Origin: Opitutaceae bacterium
GTDB lineage: Bacteria > Verrucomicrobiota > Verrucomicrobiia > Opitutales > Opitutaceae
Assembly: GCA_028284385.1 (NCBI GenBank)
Contig: JANQRT010000024.1
Location: forward strand, 213,513-277,512
Direction: 5' to 3'
DNA: 64,000 nt
Below the pieces are notes generated by a model. That model did not search any database and was not told where the DNA came from. It saw only the letters and a list, made by a program, of their open reading frames with translations. Shown here one piece after another: positions 1 through 9,685 of the stretch; the first letter of the stretch is position 1; each line of letters begins with the position of its first letter. The position numbers and the translations under genes are program-made.

Positions 1-2993
1 GGGAGGCGATTCTTCATTTCGGCCTGGGCGCTGCAGGAGAAAACTTGGACGAGGTGTTGATTCTCTGGCCTAGCGGAATCCGGCAAAAGATCGAAGACCT
101 TGCCACCAATCAAGTCCACTTGCTCGTCGAGCCAGAGGTTCAGCCCTCGATTCCCTCCATATCGAAACAACCCGAAGGTGGCGTTTTCGAAAAAGATCAA
201 GATGTAGAGCTGACCATTATTGCCGCAGTATCGCCGACTCCGATTTACATTTGGGAAAAGGATGGCGAAGTCATTGCCGGTGCCAACGAACCAACTCTGG
301 AAATCGAACGTATCCAGCCTTTCGATGCAGGAGAGTATCGCGTAAGAGTCATCAACTCCAACGGAGAAGTTATTAGCGATCCAGTGACAGTCGACGTCGT
401 CATGGACTTTTCAGGTAAATCGATAGCAAGAATCTGGAACGAGTTTCTGCTTGAAGCCATTAGGAAGGATTTTCCTGCTCCGACTATTCATAGCCGCAAC
501 CTTTTCCATACCTCAGCCGCCTTTTGGGACGCCTTTTGGGCCTATGAACCGGAGAGTTGGACTAAAGCTGTACCCATCTACATCCAAGAGGATATTCAAC
601 CTGCAGATTGGCAGGGCGATCGGGAGGAGTCGCAAAAGGAAGCTATCAGCTATGCCGCTTACAGGATACTGACGGAGCGCTACCAGACTAGCCCCGGAGC
701 GGAAAGATCCCTGTTCGCTTTCGACTGGCTCATGGAACAGCTGGGCTATGATCCAGGCTTCCTAGGCGCGAGCGGAAACAGCCCGGCTGCAGTTGGCAAT
801 TGCATCGGCTTTGGCATTCTGACCGCAACGTTAAACGACGGCTCTAATGAAACCAATGAATATTTGGATACAAGCGGTTATCAGCCGAGCAACGAACCCT
901 TGGTTCTGGCTTTGAGCGGAACCGAGATGCAGGCTCCAAATCTTTGGCAACCCTTGGCCTTCGACTTCCGCATTACTCAGAACGGAATTCCCATCGGTGA
1001 GGACGTCCAAACCTTCATCGGCGTCAATTGGCGAGAAGTGGATACCTTCGCGATCGAAAAGCCAACTCAAACCACCATAGCTCTGGATCCCGGACCGCCT
1101 CCCCTTCTTGGATCCGAAAGCGAATCCGCATTCCTGGACTCCGCAATCGAGGTTATTCGCTACTCATCGACGCTGGATCCCCAAAAGGCGGCGATGATCG
1201 ATATTTCGCCAGGCGGACGTCTCAATAATCGCTTGGGAACCAATAATGGAACCGGTCGTCCTTTAAATCCAACTACGGATCTTCCTTACGAGCCGAATCT
1301 AGTGAACCAAGCAGACTACGGCCGTATTCTGGCTGAATTCTGGGCGGACGGACCCGCTTCCGAAACACCGCCCGGCCATTGGAACGCGCTTCACAATGAA
1401 ATCGCCGACCATCCCGCCTTCCAACGAAGATACGCGGGTCAGGGCTCCGAACTGTCTCGACTGGAATGGGACGTTCAAGCGTATCTTGCCTTAAATGGAG
1501 CGATGCATGACGCCGCCATCGCTGCCTGGACATTGAAACGTCAATACGACTACGTCAGACCCATTTCCATCATTCGTTATCTTGGGAGCCTAGGCCAATC
1601 AAGCGACCCGAACAGACCATCCTATCATCCGCAAGGATTGCCTTTGGAAGACGGCCTCGTGGAAGTCATCACAGCTGAAAGTTCAACAAGCGGCGAACGA
1701 CATGCTCATCTTTCTGGATACATCGGAGAAGTCGCGATTTACTCCTGGGCCGGCGAACCGGCAGATAAAGAGAATCAGATTGGAGGCGTTCAGTGGATAC
1801 GAGCCGTGGACTGGGTTCCCTATCAGCGAAGCACTTTCGTTACCCCGGCTTTCGCAGCTTACGTCTCTGGCCACAGCGCCTTCAGTCGAGCTGGAGCAGA
1901 AGCGCTAACGCTCCTAACGGGATCTCCCTATTTTCCAGGAGGCATGGGAGAATTTCATTTCGAGGCCGACGAATTTCTAGAATTCGAACAAGGGCCTAGT
2001 GAAGACGTAACGCTGCAATGGGCAACCTACTACGACGCAGCCGATCAGGCTGGTCTTTCACGCCTGTATGGAGGCATCCACGTAAGAGCGGACGATTTCG
2101 CCGGTCGCATTCTGGGAGCGCAAGTGGGTGTAGAGGCTTTTCTAAAAGCCCACTGGCATCGACATGGTTCAGCAAAAGAACTGGGATTGGTGAACATTTC
2201 AACCAGGGCCCAAGTGGGCACAGGAGACGATGTCATGATCGCCGGATTCGTCATCGACCGCTCGGAGCCCTCGGAAATGCTAGTTCGAAGCATCGGTCCA
2301 GGACTCGAAAATCAAGGTATCCAAGATTTTATCACAGATCCAAAGCTGACGCTTTTAGTTCCGAGCCAATCGGAGGAATTAATGGAGAACGATAATTGGG
2401 ATTCCAGTCCGCAGGCGACACGCATCGCCGCTAAGGCTCTTGAAGAAGGAGCCTTCTCTCTTTCTCAGAATAGCTTGGATGCCGCTGAGGTCGCATTACT
2501 CGAGCCTGGTATCTACGCCACCCTTACACAATCATCAAGTGGCGCCGCGGGAGGGGTGGGACTCACCGAGGTATATGGCGAAGGCCTGAGCAACATTTCG
2601 ACGCGAGCGCGAGTCGGATCGAATAACCAGACCCTCATAGCCGGCTTTGTGGTAGAAGGCCACGACCCCAGCGTTCTTTTGATCAGAGGCGTTGGACCCA
2701 GCCTGGCAGGTCAAGGAGTTGAAGACTATCTGCTCGATCCGGTAATCGCCATTTACAAGAAAATGCCTGATCAGTCTTTCGAACTGATTGCCAGCAATGA
2801 CGATTGGCAGGCCGACGACACCGCTTCTTTGAGCGAAGCTACGGCAAAAAAGATTGGAGCCTTCGCCCTTGCAGAAGACAGCAAGGACGCGGCTAAAGTG
2901 ATTCAAGCTTCGGCGGGAATCTACGCTGTAACGGTCAGCAGCGCTACGAGCTCAACTGGCCTCGCTTTAGTTGAAGTCTACTTGGTCCGCTAG
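1..2993 (+). CDS. Secreted fusion protein: ASPIC/UnbV end, Ig-like domain, vanadium haloperoxidase-type domain (5' truncated)
   Basis: The reading frame is open from the first bases of the window (codons from base 3), so the N-terminus lies upstream. The first visible residues (HFGLGAAGENLDEVLILWPSG) match the end of an ASPIC/UnbV domain, which normally follows FG-GAP/VCBS propeller repeats. Next comes an Ig-like domain ending near base 400 and a domain of the vanadium haloperoxidase/PAP2 superfamily. Its full signature is present: K-x6-RP at bases 1536-1562, a VSGH variant of PSGH near 1863-1874, and SR-x5-H at 2058-2081. Family members bind vanadate or phosphate; whether this one is a haloperoxidase or a phosphatase cannot be told from the motif. 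The C-terminus holds two copies of an about 120-residue domain starting NISTRA (near 2193 and 2592), a type I recall from Opitutae secreted proteins. The domains are well supported; the enzymatic activity is inferred. Confidence 0.85.
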   Translation, partial: EAILHFGLGAAGENLDEVLILWPSGIRQKIEDLATNQVHLLVEPEVQPSIPSISKQPEGGVFEKDQDVELTIIAAVSPTPIYIWEKDGEVIAGANEPTLEIERIQPFDAGEYRVRVINSNGEVISDPVTVDVVMDFSGKSIARIWNEFLLEAIRKDFPAPTIHSRNLFHTSAAFWDAFWAYEPESWTKAVPIYIQEDIQPADWQGDREESQKEAISYAAYRILTERYQTSPGAERSLFAFDWLMEQLGYDPGFLGASGNSPAAVGNCIGFGILTATLNDGSNETNEYLDTSGYQPSNEPLVLALSGTEMQAPNLWQPLAFDFRITQNGIPIGEDVQTFIGVNWREVDTFAIEKPTQTTIALDPGPPPLLGSESESAFLDSAIEVIRYSSTLDPQKAAMIDISPGGRLNNRLGTNNGTGRPLNPTTDLPYEPNLVNQADYGRILAEFWADGPASETPPGHWNALHNEIADHPAFQRRYAGQGSELSRLEWDVQAYLALNGAMHDAAIAAWTLKRQYDYVRPISIIRYLGSLGQSSDPNRPSYHPQGLPLEDGLVEVITAESSTSGERHAHLSGYIGEVAIYSWAGEPADKENQIGGVQWIRAVDWVPYQRSTFVTPAFAAYVSGHSAFSRAGAEALTLLTGSPYFPGGMGEFHFEADEFLEFEQGPSEDVTLQWATYYDAADQAGLSRLYGGIHVRADDFAGRILGAQVGVEAFLKAHWHRHGSAKELGLVNISTRAQVGTGDDVMIAGFVIDRSEPSEMLVRSIGPGLENQGIQDFITDPKLTLLVPSQSEELMENDNWDSSPQATRIAAKALEEGAFSLSQNSLDAAEVALLEPGIYATLTQSSSGAAGGVGLTEVYGEGLSNISTRARVGSNNQTLIAGFVVEGHDPSVLLIRGVGPSLAGQGVEDYLLDPVIAIYKKMPDQSFELIASNDDWQADDTASLSEATAKKIGAFALAEDSKDAAKVIQASAGIYAVTVSSATSSTGLALVEVYLVR

Positions 2994-3255
2994 CTTCAAA
3001 ACGGAACTTATTTCATGCTTTCGCTCTACTCTAACGTAATAGTTACAAAAGCGTTTCCACATTTTCGGCCATATTGCATATTCTAAACACCAACTAACCG
3101 CGGTTCCTTACAATTGGCCCAAACCAAGTTCCCTTGTTGAAACAGGCTTTAAAGAAACCGCGCCACTAACTTCTTACCACCACTACTAAAACGCCCCATC
3201 GCTTCCTCATCGAAAGGAACCGAACAAGCTTAATTCTTTTTGAGGCTTACGACTA

Positions 3256-6200
3256 ATGAATAAACATATCAAACTCATGCAACAAAGCCGATGGCTACGG
3301 CGAGCCCCGCTCAGTTTTCTTTGCGGCGTATCGCTTTTCGCGACCCCATATCTAATGAGTCAGGACCAGGAAAACGGTGACGTTTTCGAATTGTCCCCAT
3401 TCACAGTCGACGGCTCAGAGGACGCTGGATATCGAGCTACCTCCACCCTCGCGGGAACCCGTATTCGAACCAATTTGAGAGACGTGGGCTCAGCGATCTC
3501 CGTCGTCACGGAGGAATTCCTGCGTGATACCAATGCGACCGACAACCAATCGCTTCTTATCTATACGCCAAACATGGAAGTGGGTGGCGACACCGGAAAT
3601 TTTGCCGGCGGTGGCGATAGTGGTCGCATCGATACGGATACTCAGCGACGAGCTCCCAACGACGCCACCCGCGTGAGAGGTCTAGCCAAAGCCGACAACA
3701 CGCGCAGCTTCTTCGCTACCGACATCCCTTGGGATTCGTACAATGTAAAGAGAATCGACCTGCAACGCGGGCCCAACTCCGTTCTCTTCGGACTCGGTAG
3801 TCCAGCCGGCGTGATAAACGCCAATGTCGACCAGGCCACTTTCAAGAATGGGGGCGAAGCTCAAGTGCGTTTCGACGATGAAGGCTCCTGGAGAGCTACG
3901 TTGAACTACAACAAGGTTCTAATCGAAAACGAACTTTCCGTTCGCCTAGCAACGCTTCAAGAGAACCAGAAATTCAAGCAAAGCCCGGCATTCGAGAATG
4001 ACGACCGCTACTTTGTCGCCTTCAAATACCAGCCCGGCTTTTTACAGGGCGATGACTCCAATGGCACTTTGCATGCAAGTTATGAATACGGCAACATCAC
4101 GGCCAATCGCCCTCGCGTGATTCCCATGATCGATCGCATCACGCCCTGGTTCGACTCGATGAACAGACAGACTTTCGATTCCAGAACAGTCGACGACGCC
4201 AATGGTCCCCTCGACCAAAACGGCCCGAACTTCGAACCCTATCTCGGTAGCGCTGTAGGACGTATCTTCGACGGACCCGTTGCCGTTTTCGACAATGGCA
4301 CAGGCACAGCCAGCAGCTACTACATGGCGGCTTTGAAAAATTCGGACCCCGCCCCCAACGGACGCATTCGCGGTGTCGAATCTTTCGATACGTTTTCCCA
4401 GAACGCCAATTTGGCTGGAAGCGAGATCGGAGCCTACAAGTCCATCACCATTTCAGACCCATCTATTTACGATTTCTATGAGACGCTGCTCGATGGACCT
4501 AACAAAAACGAGTGGCAGGATTGGGAAGTCTACAATGTCTCCTACTCGCACAACTGGCTCAACAATCGCCTCGGCATCGAGCTCGCATACGACGAACAGA
4601 TCTACGAGGATGGACAATCGAACATTCTAAACAACTTCGGCCAGTCGCTATCGGTCGACATTATGGAATTCCTGCCAGACGGAACCGCTAATCCCAATCT
4701 AGGACGGCCCTTCATCGGCGGGGATTCGCAAACCAACAACTTCCGCAAGCATGATCGGGAAACCTTCAGAGCGACGGCTTATTACGAATTGGATTTCCGC
4801 GATTTCGCTTCCGATTCCTTTGGCTGGCTAGGTCGCCATGTATTTACAGGCCTGTACAGCGATCAGAAGCTCGAACGCCTCAGCGCGGATTGGATTCGAA
4901 ACTCGTCAGAGAATGTGAATACCGGCTCGTCGATTACGCAAGCCGATCGCTATGTGGCCAGCATCGCCTACCTCGGACCTAGCCTCACTTCCGCCAGCTC
5001 TGCGTCGGGAGCCAACATCCAGGGTTTGAATAGCGTACTTGTGCCGACCGGAGGACCGATCCTGACCGACCAAGGGAATCAGACACTCAGTGTCTTGAGC
5101 GCGGATAGCGGCCAAATTGGCAGCCTTTACAAGTCGGCCAATTTCGCGGACGACACGATCGAATCGAACGCTATCGTCTGGCAAGGCTTTCTCTTTGATG
5201 GAACCGTTGTTCCAATGTTTGGATACAGAGACGATACGGCGACCGCTCGGAATGCTGGCGATGTGCCGAGCAATCCAGACGTCAATGGCGCGGTATTGAT
5301 CAGCGACCCAGACTGGACGTTGCCAAACGGCCCAAGCGATCTTGATAACTCGAATAGTTCGTACGACAAAGTTGGAGGCATCACCCGCACTTACAGTCTG
5401 GTACTCCATACGCCGGCCGCTTGGCGAGAACACCTGCCCGAAGGAATGGACATCAGCCTTTCCTACGGCGAGTCCTCCAACTTCCGCCCCGACGCCAGTC
5501 GCCGCGACGTATTCGGAAATCCAGTAGCGCCTAGCGAAGGCGAGACCAAGGAGTATGGCATTACCATCAGCGCCATGAATGGCCGGCTGAATTTCCGAGC
5601 GAACAAGTACGAGACCCAGGTCTTCCGCGACACGCTAAGTGATTCCTCCATCGCCAACTCCTATATGATCGGAGCCGGCGAAGGATGGGGCCGCATGTTC
5701 GGGCTATGGGCAGAAGGCGGACTACACGACTTTAGAAAGAATTACGCGCTCGAAGATCCCGACTCGCCATTCGACGCCGCGACGAATCCCTACATTAATC
5801 CAAATGTCACGGACCTTCGCTACCAGCCCGTTCTGAACGCGGACATGACGGACGCGGAGCGAGCTGCCTCGATCGCCACCAGAAAAGCCGAGCAGGAAGC
5901 TTCGTTGGCCGCCCTCTTCGATCCATCAAATCGTCCCCCAAGCCAGATTGAAAACTTCTGGATGCAGGACTGGGACGCCATCGATCCAGCCGCTGGTTGG
6001 GGAAGCTCCGGCAACGCCTTCAACGGTACCCCTGCCACCTTCGCGGTAACGGGCGACACCGAATCGAAAGGCTGGGAGTACGAGCTTTTCTATCAACCAA
6101 CTGAAAACTGGAACCTCGCTATCAACGCTTCCAAAACGAGCGCCAAGAGACTCAACATCGGGGAAACTTATGCCCAGTACGTCGAAGAGCGTTGGGAACT

Positions 6201-6714
6201 CTACCAAGGACCTTATGGCGACGTTCAGCTTTGGAATGGGAATCTTGGTCAGGAAACCATCCGGGGCAAATTCGGAGCGGAGTTCTACAGCAACTACTTG
6301 CTGTTCACCTTGCTGAACGATTCGAATGTGGCCGAACTGCGTCCCTGGAGATTCAACCTGATCTCGAACTACTCCTTCGACGAAGGAAAGTTCGCCGGTC
6401 TGAATGTAGGCGGCTCGCTGCGCTGGCAGGATGAGATCGTAGTTGGGTATCCGGTTGTTGGCGACGGAAACGGAAACAATATCTTCGATGTCGATAATCC
6501 TTATTTCGGATCCTCCGAAACCAACTTCGACTTCTGGGCTGGCTATAGCATGGAATTAAGAGATGGAATTGATTGGCGTATCCAATTAAACGTGCGCAAC
6601 GCGTTTACAAGCGACGAACTCATTCCGGTCACCGTTCAGCCCGATGGGTCGCCCGCCACCTCGCGGATCGCGCCTCCAAGATCGATCACTCTGACCAATA
6701 CCTTCACATTCTAG
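3256..6714 (+). CDS. TonB-dependent outer-membrane receptor
   Basis: This 1152-residue protein has a signal peptide (about residues 1-36, basic start then hydrophobic core), a TonB-box-like stretch (VFELSPFTVDG), a plug domain (about 60-210, with DVGSAISVVTEEFL and the VKRIDLQRGPNSVLFGLGSPAGVIN strand region) and a long beta-barrel ending in an aromatic residue (TFTF). Such receptors import a ligand into the periplasm using energy from TonB-ExbBD. The neighbours downstream (a LacI regulator, a GH1 beta-glucosidase and a TonB-like protein) suggest a glycoside or oligosaccharide as substrate, but the substrate is inferred only from context. The ATG start gives a good signal peptide. It is longer than enteric siderophore receptors, as is common for verrucomicrobial receptors. 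A terminator follows. Confidence 0.93.
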   Translation: MNKHIKLMQQSRWLRRAPLSFLCGVSLFATPYLMSQDQENGDVFELSPFTVDGSEDAGYRATSTLAGTRIRTNLRDVGSAISVVTEEFLRDTNATDNQSLLIYTPNMEVGGDTGNFAGGGDSGRIDTDTQRRAPNDATRVRGLAKADNTRSFFATDIPWDSYNVKRIDLQRGPNSVLFGLGSPAGVINANVDQATFKNGGEAQVRFDDEGSWRATLNYNKVLIENELSVRLATLQENQKFKQSPAFENDDRYFVAFKYQPGFLQGDDSNGTLHASYEYGNITANRPRVIPMIDRITPWFDSMNRQTFDSRTVDDANGPLDQNGPNFEPYLGSAVGRIFDGPVAVFDNGTGTASSYYMAALKNSDPAPNGRIRGVESFDTFSQNANLAGSEIGAYKSITISDPSIYDFYETLLDGPNKNEWQDWEVYNVSYSHNWLNNRLGIELAYDEQIYEDGQSNILNNFGQSLSVDIMEFLPDGTANPNLGRPFIGGDSQTNNFRKHDRETFRATAYYELDFRDFASDSFGWLGRHVFTGLYSDQKLERLSADWIRNSSENVNTGSSITQADRYVASIAYLGPSLTSASSASGANIQGLNSVLVPTGGPILTDQGNQTLSVLSADSGQIGSLYKSANFADDTIESNAIVWQGFLFDGTVVPMFGYRDDTATARNAGDVPSNPDVNGAVLISDPDWTLPNGPSDLDNSNSSYDKVGGITRTYSLVLHTPAAWREHLPEGMDISLSYGESSNFRPDASRRDVFGNPVAPSEGETKEYGITISAMNGRLNFRANKYETQVFRDTLSDSSIANSYMIGAGEGWGRMFGLWAEGGLHDFRKNYALEDPDSPFDAATNPYINPNVTDLRYQPVLNADMTDAERAASIATRKAEQEASLAALFDPSNRPPSQIENFWMQDWDAIDPAAGWGSSGNAFNGTPATFAVTGDTESKGWEYELFYQPTENWNLAINASKTSAKRLNIGETYAQYVEERWELYQGPYGDVQLWNGNLGQETIRGKFGAEFYSNYLLFTLLNDSNVAELRPWRFNLISNYSFDEGKFAGLNVGGSLRWQDEIVVGYPVVGDGNGNNIFDVDNPYFGSSETNFDFWAGYSMELRDGIDWRIQLNVRNAFTSDELIPVTVQPDGSPATSRIAPPRSITLTNTFTF

Positions 6715-6748
6715 CGTATCCAGAATTCAATTTTAGCTTGTCAATACA

Positions 6749-6784
6749 AACGGCGTCCTTTCTTGAGGGCGCCGTTTTCTTTTC
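6749..6784 (+). terminator. Rho-independent terminator after the TonB-dependent receptor
   Basis: A 10-bp stem, AACGGCGTCC against GGGCGCCGTT with one G-T pair and an 8-nt loop, is followed by TTCTTTT. It lies 35 bases past the receptor stop codon and separates that gene from the LacI-type regulator. Confidence 0.8.
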
Positions 6785-6836
6785 CGACCACCCCTCGATC
6801 CGTTTTCGGCGCCCAGATCCTATCCCAAATGGAGCT

Positions 6837-6862
6837 CTTATGTAAGATCATTCTTACATAAG
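6837..6862. promoter_or_regulatory. Perfect inverted repeat upstream of the LacI-type regulator
   Basis: CTTATGTAAGA and its exact reverse complement are separated by TCAT. The site lies 85 bases before the regulator start and past the receptor terminator. It is AT-rich and without a T-run, so an operator (possibly for self-regulation) is more likely than a terminator. It lacks the central CG typical of many LacI-family operators, so the binding protein is uncertain. Confidence 0.5.
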
Positions 6863-6947
6863 AATTAGCTTGAGAAATCGCCGAATCCGATTACCTGTCA
6901 GTTAATCGAGTCTGCCCTAGTCACCCCGAAACCAAACTACCCCAGAA

Positions 6948-8033
6948 ATGAAGACGAAACGCGTTTTGATGAAAGACATCGCGCGGGAAGCCGGAGTGCA
7001 CCAGACGACGGTTTCCCTCGCTTTACGCAACCACCCTAGTCTGCCAACCAAGACCAGACAACGCATTCAAAGGATGGCCGAAGAAATGGGTTATCGACCT
7101 GATCCGGCCATGTCGGCTCTCGTAGCCTATCGGCAGGCCACCAAGAGCGAACCAAGCGAGCAAGTGATTGGTTTGGTGTTAAACTTTCTGGACGAGGAGG
7201 AATTCAACAGCAACCACGTTCATCATCAGCTGATCGACAGCGCCAAAAAGAGAGCCAAGGAACTGGGATTCAAAGTAGACGTCTTCTGGTTTGGAAGAGA
7301 GTATCCTGACGGCAAATCGCTGAACCGAGTGCTGAAGGCAAGGGGCATTCAGGGTCTCATACTAGCCGCTTTCGACTACAAGAACTTGGAACTGCAAATG
7401 GAGTGGGACTTCTACTCCACGGTGAAAATCAACATTCTACCGGATACGCTTAAGTTCGACGCGGTTCTGAGCAACCAGATGTTTGGCGTGCGTCTCGCCA
7501 TGCGCGAATTGCGTAAAGAAGGAATTAAGCGCGTTGGCCTTGCCGTAGCCGATCATGATGAAATCCATAATCGGAACATGTTTTCGGCAGGCTACCTGGT
7601 CGGTCAAAGGCATTTGGATACAAGCGACTGCGTTCCCCCACTCTTCTTTCACGCCAAGCCGACCGCCGAACTTCACCAGGAAGTGGAGGCCTGGGCGCTT
7701 GAGCACCGCGTAGAAGCGATTCTAAGCAACTGGAATAGCTTTGATGAGGTAGCCCTGAATCTCACCTTCAATCACGATCTGCCCTGTCGCTTTGTGCCGC
7801 TGGATGCCGACGACCGAACGAGAGAATACGGGGGCGTCTACCAGAACCATCCCCTTTGCGGCCGCAGAGCCATCGATATGGTTGTGGGACAAATGAAAAC
7901 CTTTCGTCGCGGCGAGGAGGAAAGTCCAAGCCTCACTTTGATCCATCCGACCTGGATGCCCCTTGCTGAATGGCCGCCAACGGATTGCAGCTCAACGATT
8001 TCGACAGGCGAACGTCTAGTCAAAGCTCTATAA
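6948..8033 (+). CDS. LacI-family transcriptional regulator
   Basis: The first 60 residues are a LacI-type helix-turn-helix with hinge helix (MKDIAREAGVHQTTVSLALRN and the following RIQRMAEEMGYRPDPAMSALVAYR). The rest is a periplasmic-binding-protein-like sensor domain (VIGLVLNF onward), which in this family binds a sugar or sugar phosphate. The gene sits between the TonB-dependent receptor and a beta-glucosidase that starts 54 bases after it on the same strand, so it probably controls glycoside uptake and hydrolysis. Its 361 residues are normal for the family. A perfect inverted repeat at 6837-6862 is a candidate site for it. The effector is not predictable from sequence. Confidence 0.92.
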   Translation: MKTKRVLMKDIAREAGVHQTTVSLALRNHPSLPTKTRQRIQRMAEEMGYRPDPAMSALVAYRQATKSEPSEQVIGLVLNFLDEEEFNSNHVHHQLIDSAKKRAKELGFKVDVFWFGREYPDGKSLNRVLKARGIQGLILAAFDYKNLELQMEWDFYSTVKINILPDTLKFDAVLSNQMFGVRLAMRELRKEGIKRVGLAVADHDEIHNRNMFSAGYLVGQRHLDTSDCVPPLFFHAKPTAELHQEVEAWALEHRVEAILSNWNSFDEVALNLTFNHDLPCRFVPLDADDRTREYGGVYQNHPLCGRRAIDMVVGQMKTFRRGEEESPSLTLIHPTWMPLAEWPPTDCSSTISTGERLVKAL

Positions 8034-8087
8034 TAAGAACAGGGTACCATTTGCGAAGCGGGATCGCTTGAGGTTTAAGGTTCTCTC

Positions 8088-9515
8088 ATGCCTTTCCCGG
8101 AGAATTTCATATGGGGCGCCGCGACCGCAAGCTACCAAATCGAAGGCGCCCACGACCAAGACGGGAAGGGGCCCTCCATTTGGGACAGTTTTTGCCGCAT
8201 CCCTGGCAAAACATACCAAGGCCACACGGGAGATGTGGCTTGCGATCACTACCATCGTTACAAGGAGGACGTCGCTCTCATGAAATCGATAGGCCTAAGA
8301 GCCTATCGACTCTCGATTAGCTGGTCGCGGATCCTGCCTGAGGGGAATGGATCCATCAACGAAAAGGGGATTTCCTTCTACGATCGGCTTATCGATGAAT
8401 TGCTCGAGGCGAATATCGAGCCTTGGATCACTCTCTATCATTGGGATTTGCCTCTCGCCTTGCACTATCAGGGAGGCTGGCTCTCTCCAAACTCGCCTGT
8501 ATGGTTTGAAAAATACACCCGAGTCGTGGTGAAACGTCTTTCGGATCGCGTCCGTCATTGGTTTACCATAAACGAGCCTCAGGTCTTTATCGGCCTTGGA
8601 TACGCGAAAGGCGAACACGCTCCCGGATGGAAGCTATCGTTTGCGGAATGCCTGCAGGCCGGGCACAACGCCTTGCTAGCTCATGGTCGGTCTGTTTTGG
8701 CCATTAGAGAAGAAGCCGCTTCGGACCCGCTCATCGGAGCTTCACCGGTAGGCATCTGCGCGAGACCGAAGACGGAAAAGCTCATCGACATCGACGCGGC
8801 CAAGACGGCGACTTTCGCGGTCTCGCAACCGAAAGACCATTCCCCCAGGGAATTGCAGGGCGCTCTCTGGAATAGCGCCTGGTGGATGGATCCCCTCTTT
8901 CTAGGCAAGTATCCAGAATCTGGATTAAAGGCGTTTCATGGATTCGTTCCCGCCTTTCCCGAAAGCGACATGGAGGTCGTAAACCAGCCTCTCGATTTCT
9001 TTGGAGCGAATATCTACCATGGCTTAACAGTTGAATCGAATCCACATAATGGGTACACAATACTCAATCCTCCGGAAGGCAGTCCGGTAAATTCCATGGG
9101 ATGGGACATTACTCCAGACATTCTCTACTGGGGTGGCAAGTTCTTCCACGAACGCTACAAACTGCCCATCGTTATCACTGAAAACGGGATGCCGGCAGTG
9201 GAAATTCCAGACGAGAACGGCCAGATCGACGACACGCCTAGAGCTGAATTCATAAAGTCGTATCTCCGGGGAGTCGAACGCGGACTGAAGGAAGGCCTGC
9301 CGTTCATGGGATATTTCTATTGGTCATTTTTGGACAACTTTGAATGGGCCTATGGCTATTCACAGCGTTTCGGCCTCACTCATATCGACTACAAGACGCT
9401 TTCCCGAATGCCGAAAAAATCATCCTCGGAATACGCTAGGATTATAAGAATGAATAGCTTGGAAAGCCCGAGTCCAACCGAGGAAACCTCGGAAATGCCT
9501 TCATTGCTGGACTGA
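8088..9515 (+). CDS. GH1 family beta-glucosidase
   Basis: The protein shows the GH1 start signature (FPENFIWGAATASYQIEGA), the acid/base motif TINEP with E163 and the nucleophile motif ITENG with E365, and ends with the usual SFLDNFEWAYGYSQRFGL segment. These enzymes hydrolyse terminal beta-linked glucose, galactose or related sugars with retention. There is no signal peptide, so it probably works in the cytoplasm on imported disaccharides. It has a short extra C-terminal tail (about 20 residues, rich in S, E and P) beyond the conserved fold. It follows the LacI-type regulator closely and is likely co-transcribed with it. The family is certain; the exact sugar is not. Confidence 0.94.
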   Translation: MPFPENFIWGAATASYQIEGAHDQDGKGPSIWDSFCRIPGKTYQGHTGDVACDHYHRYKEDVALMKSIGLRAYRLSISWSRILPEGNGSINEKGISFYDRLIDELLEANIEPWITLYHWDLPLALHYQGGWLSPNSPVWFEKYTRVVVKRLSDRVRHWFTINEPQVFIGLGYAKGEHAPGWKLSFAECLQAGHNALLAHGRSVLAIREEAASDPLIGASPVGICARPKTEKLIDIDAAKTATFAVSQPKDHSPRELQGALWNSAWWMDPLFLGKYPESGLKAFHGFVPAFPESDMEVVNQPLDFFGANIYHGLTVESNPHNGYTILNPPEGSPVNSMGWDITPDILYWGGKFFHERYKLPIVITENGMPAVEIPDENGQIDDTPRAEFIKSYLRGVERGLKEGLPFMGYFYWSFLDNFEWAYGYSQRFGLTHIDYKTLSRMPKKSSSEYARIIRMNSLESPSPTEETSEMPSLLD

Positions 9516-9685
9516 TGATTCCGTTTCGCTGAAAAGTCGAAGATTCTCAAAGGATCCTTGCAGCTCAGCCTGGCCACCTGCCATCCGGATTTTGCCTTGC
9601 CAGATTATAGTGGCAATCGTATCAATTTAGATCTCTCTACAGCCGAGGCTGTTTCCTACATTTCTGACTACAATCCTTCCTGACT

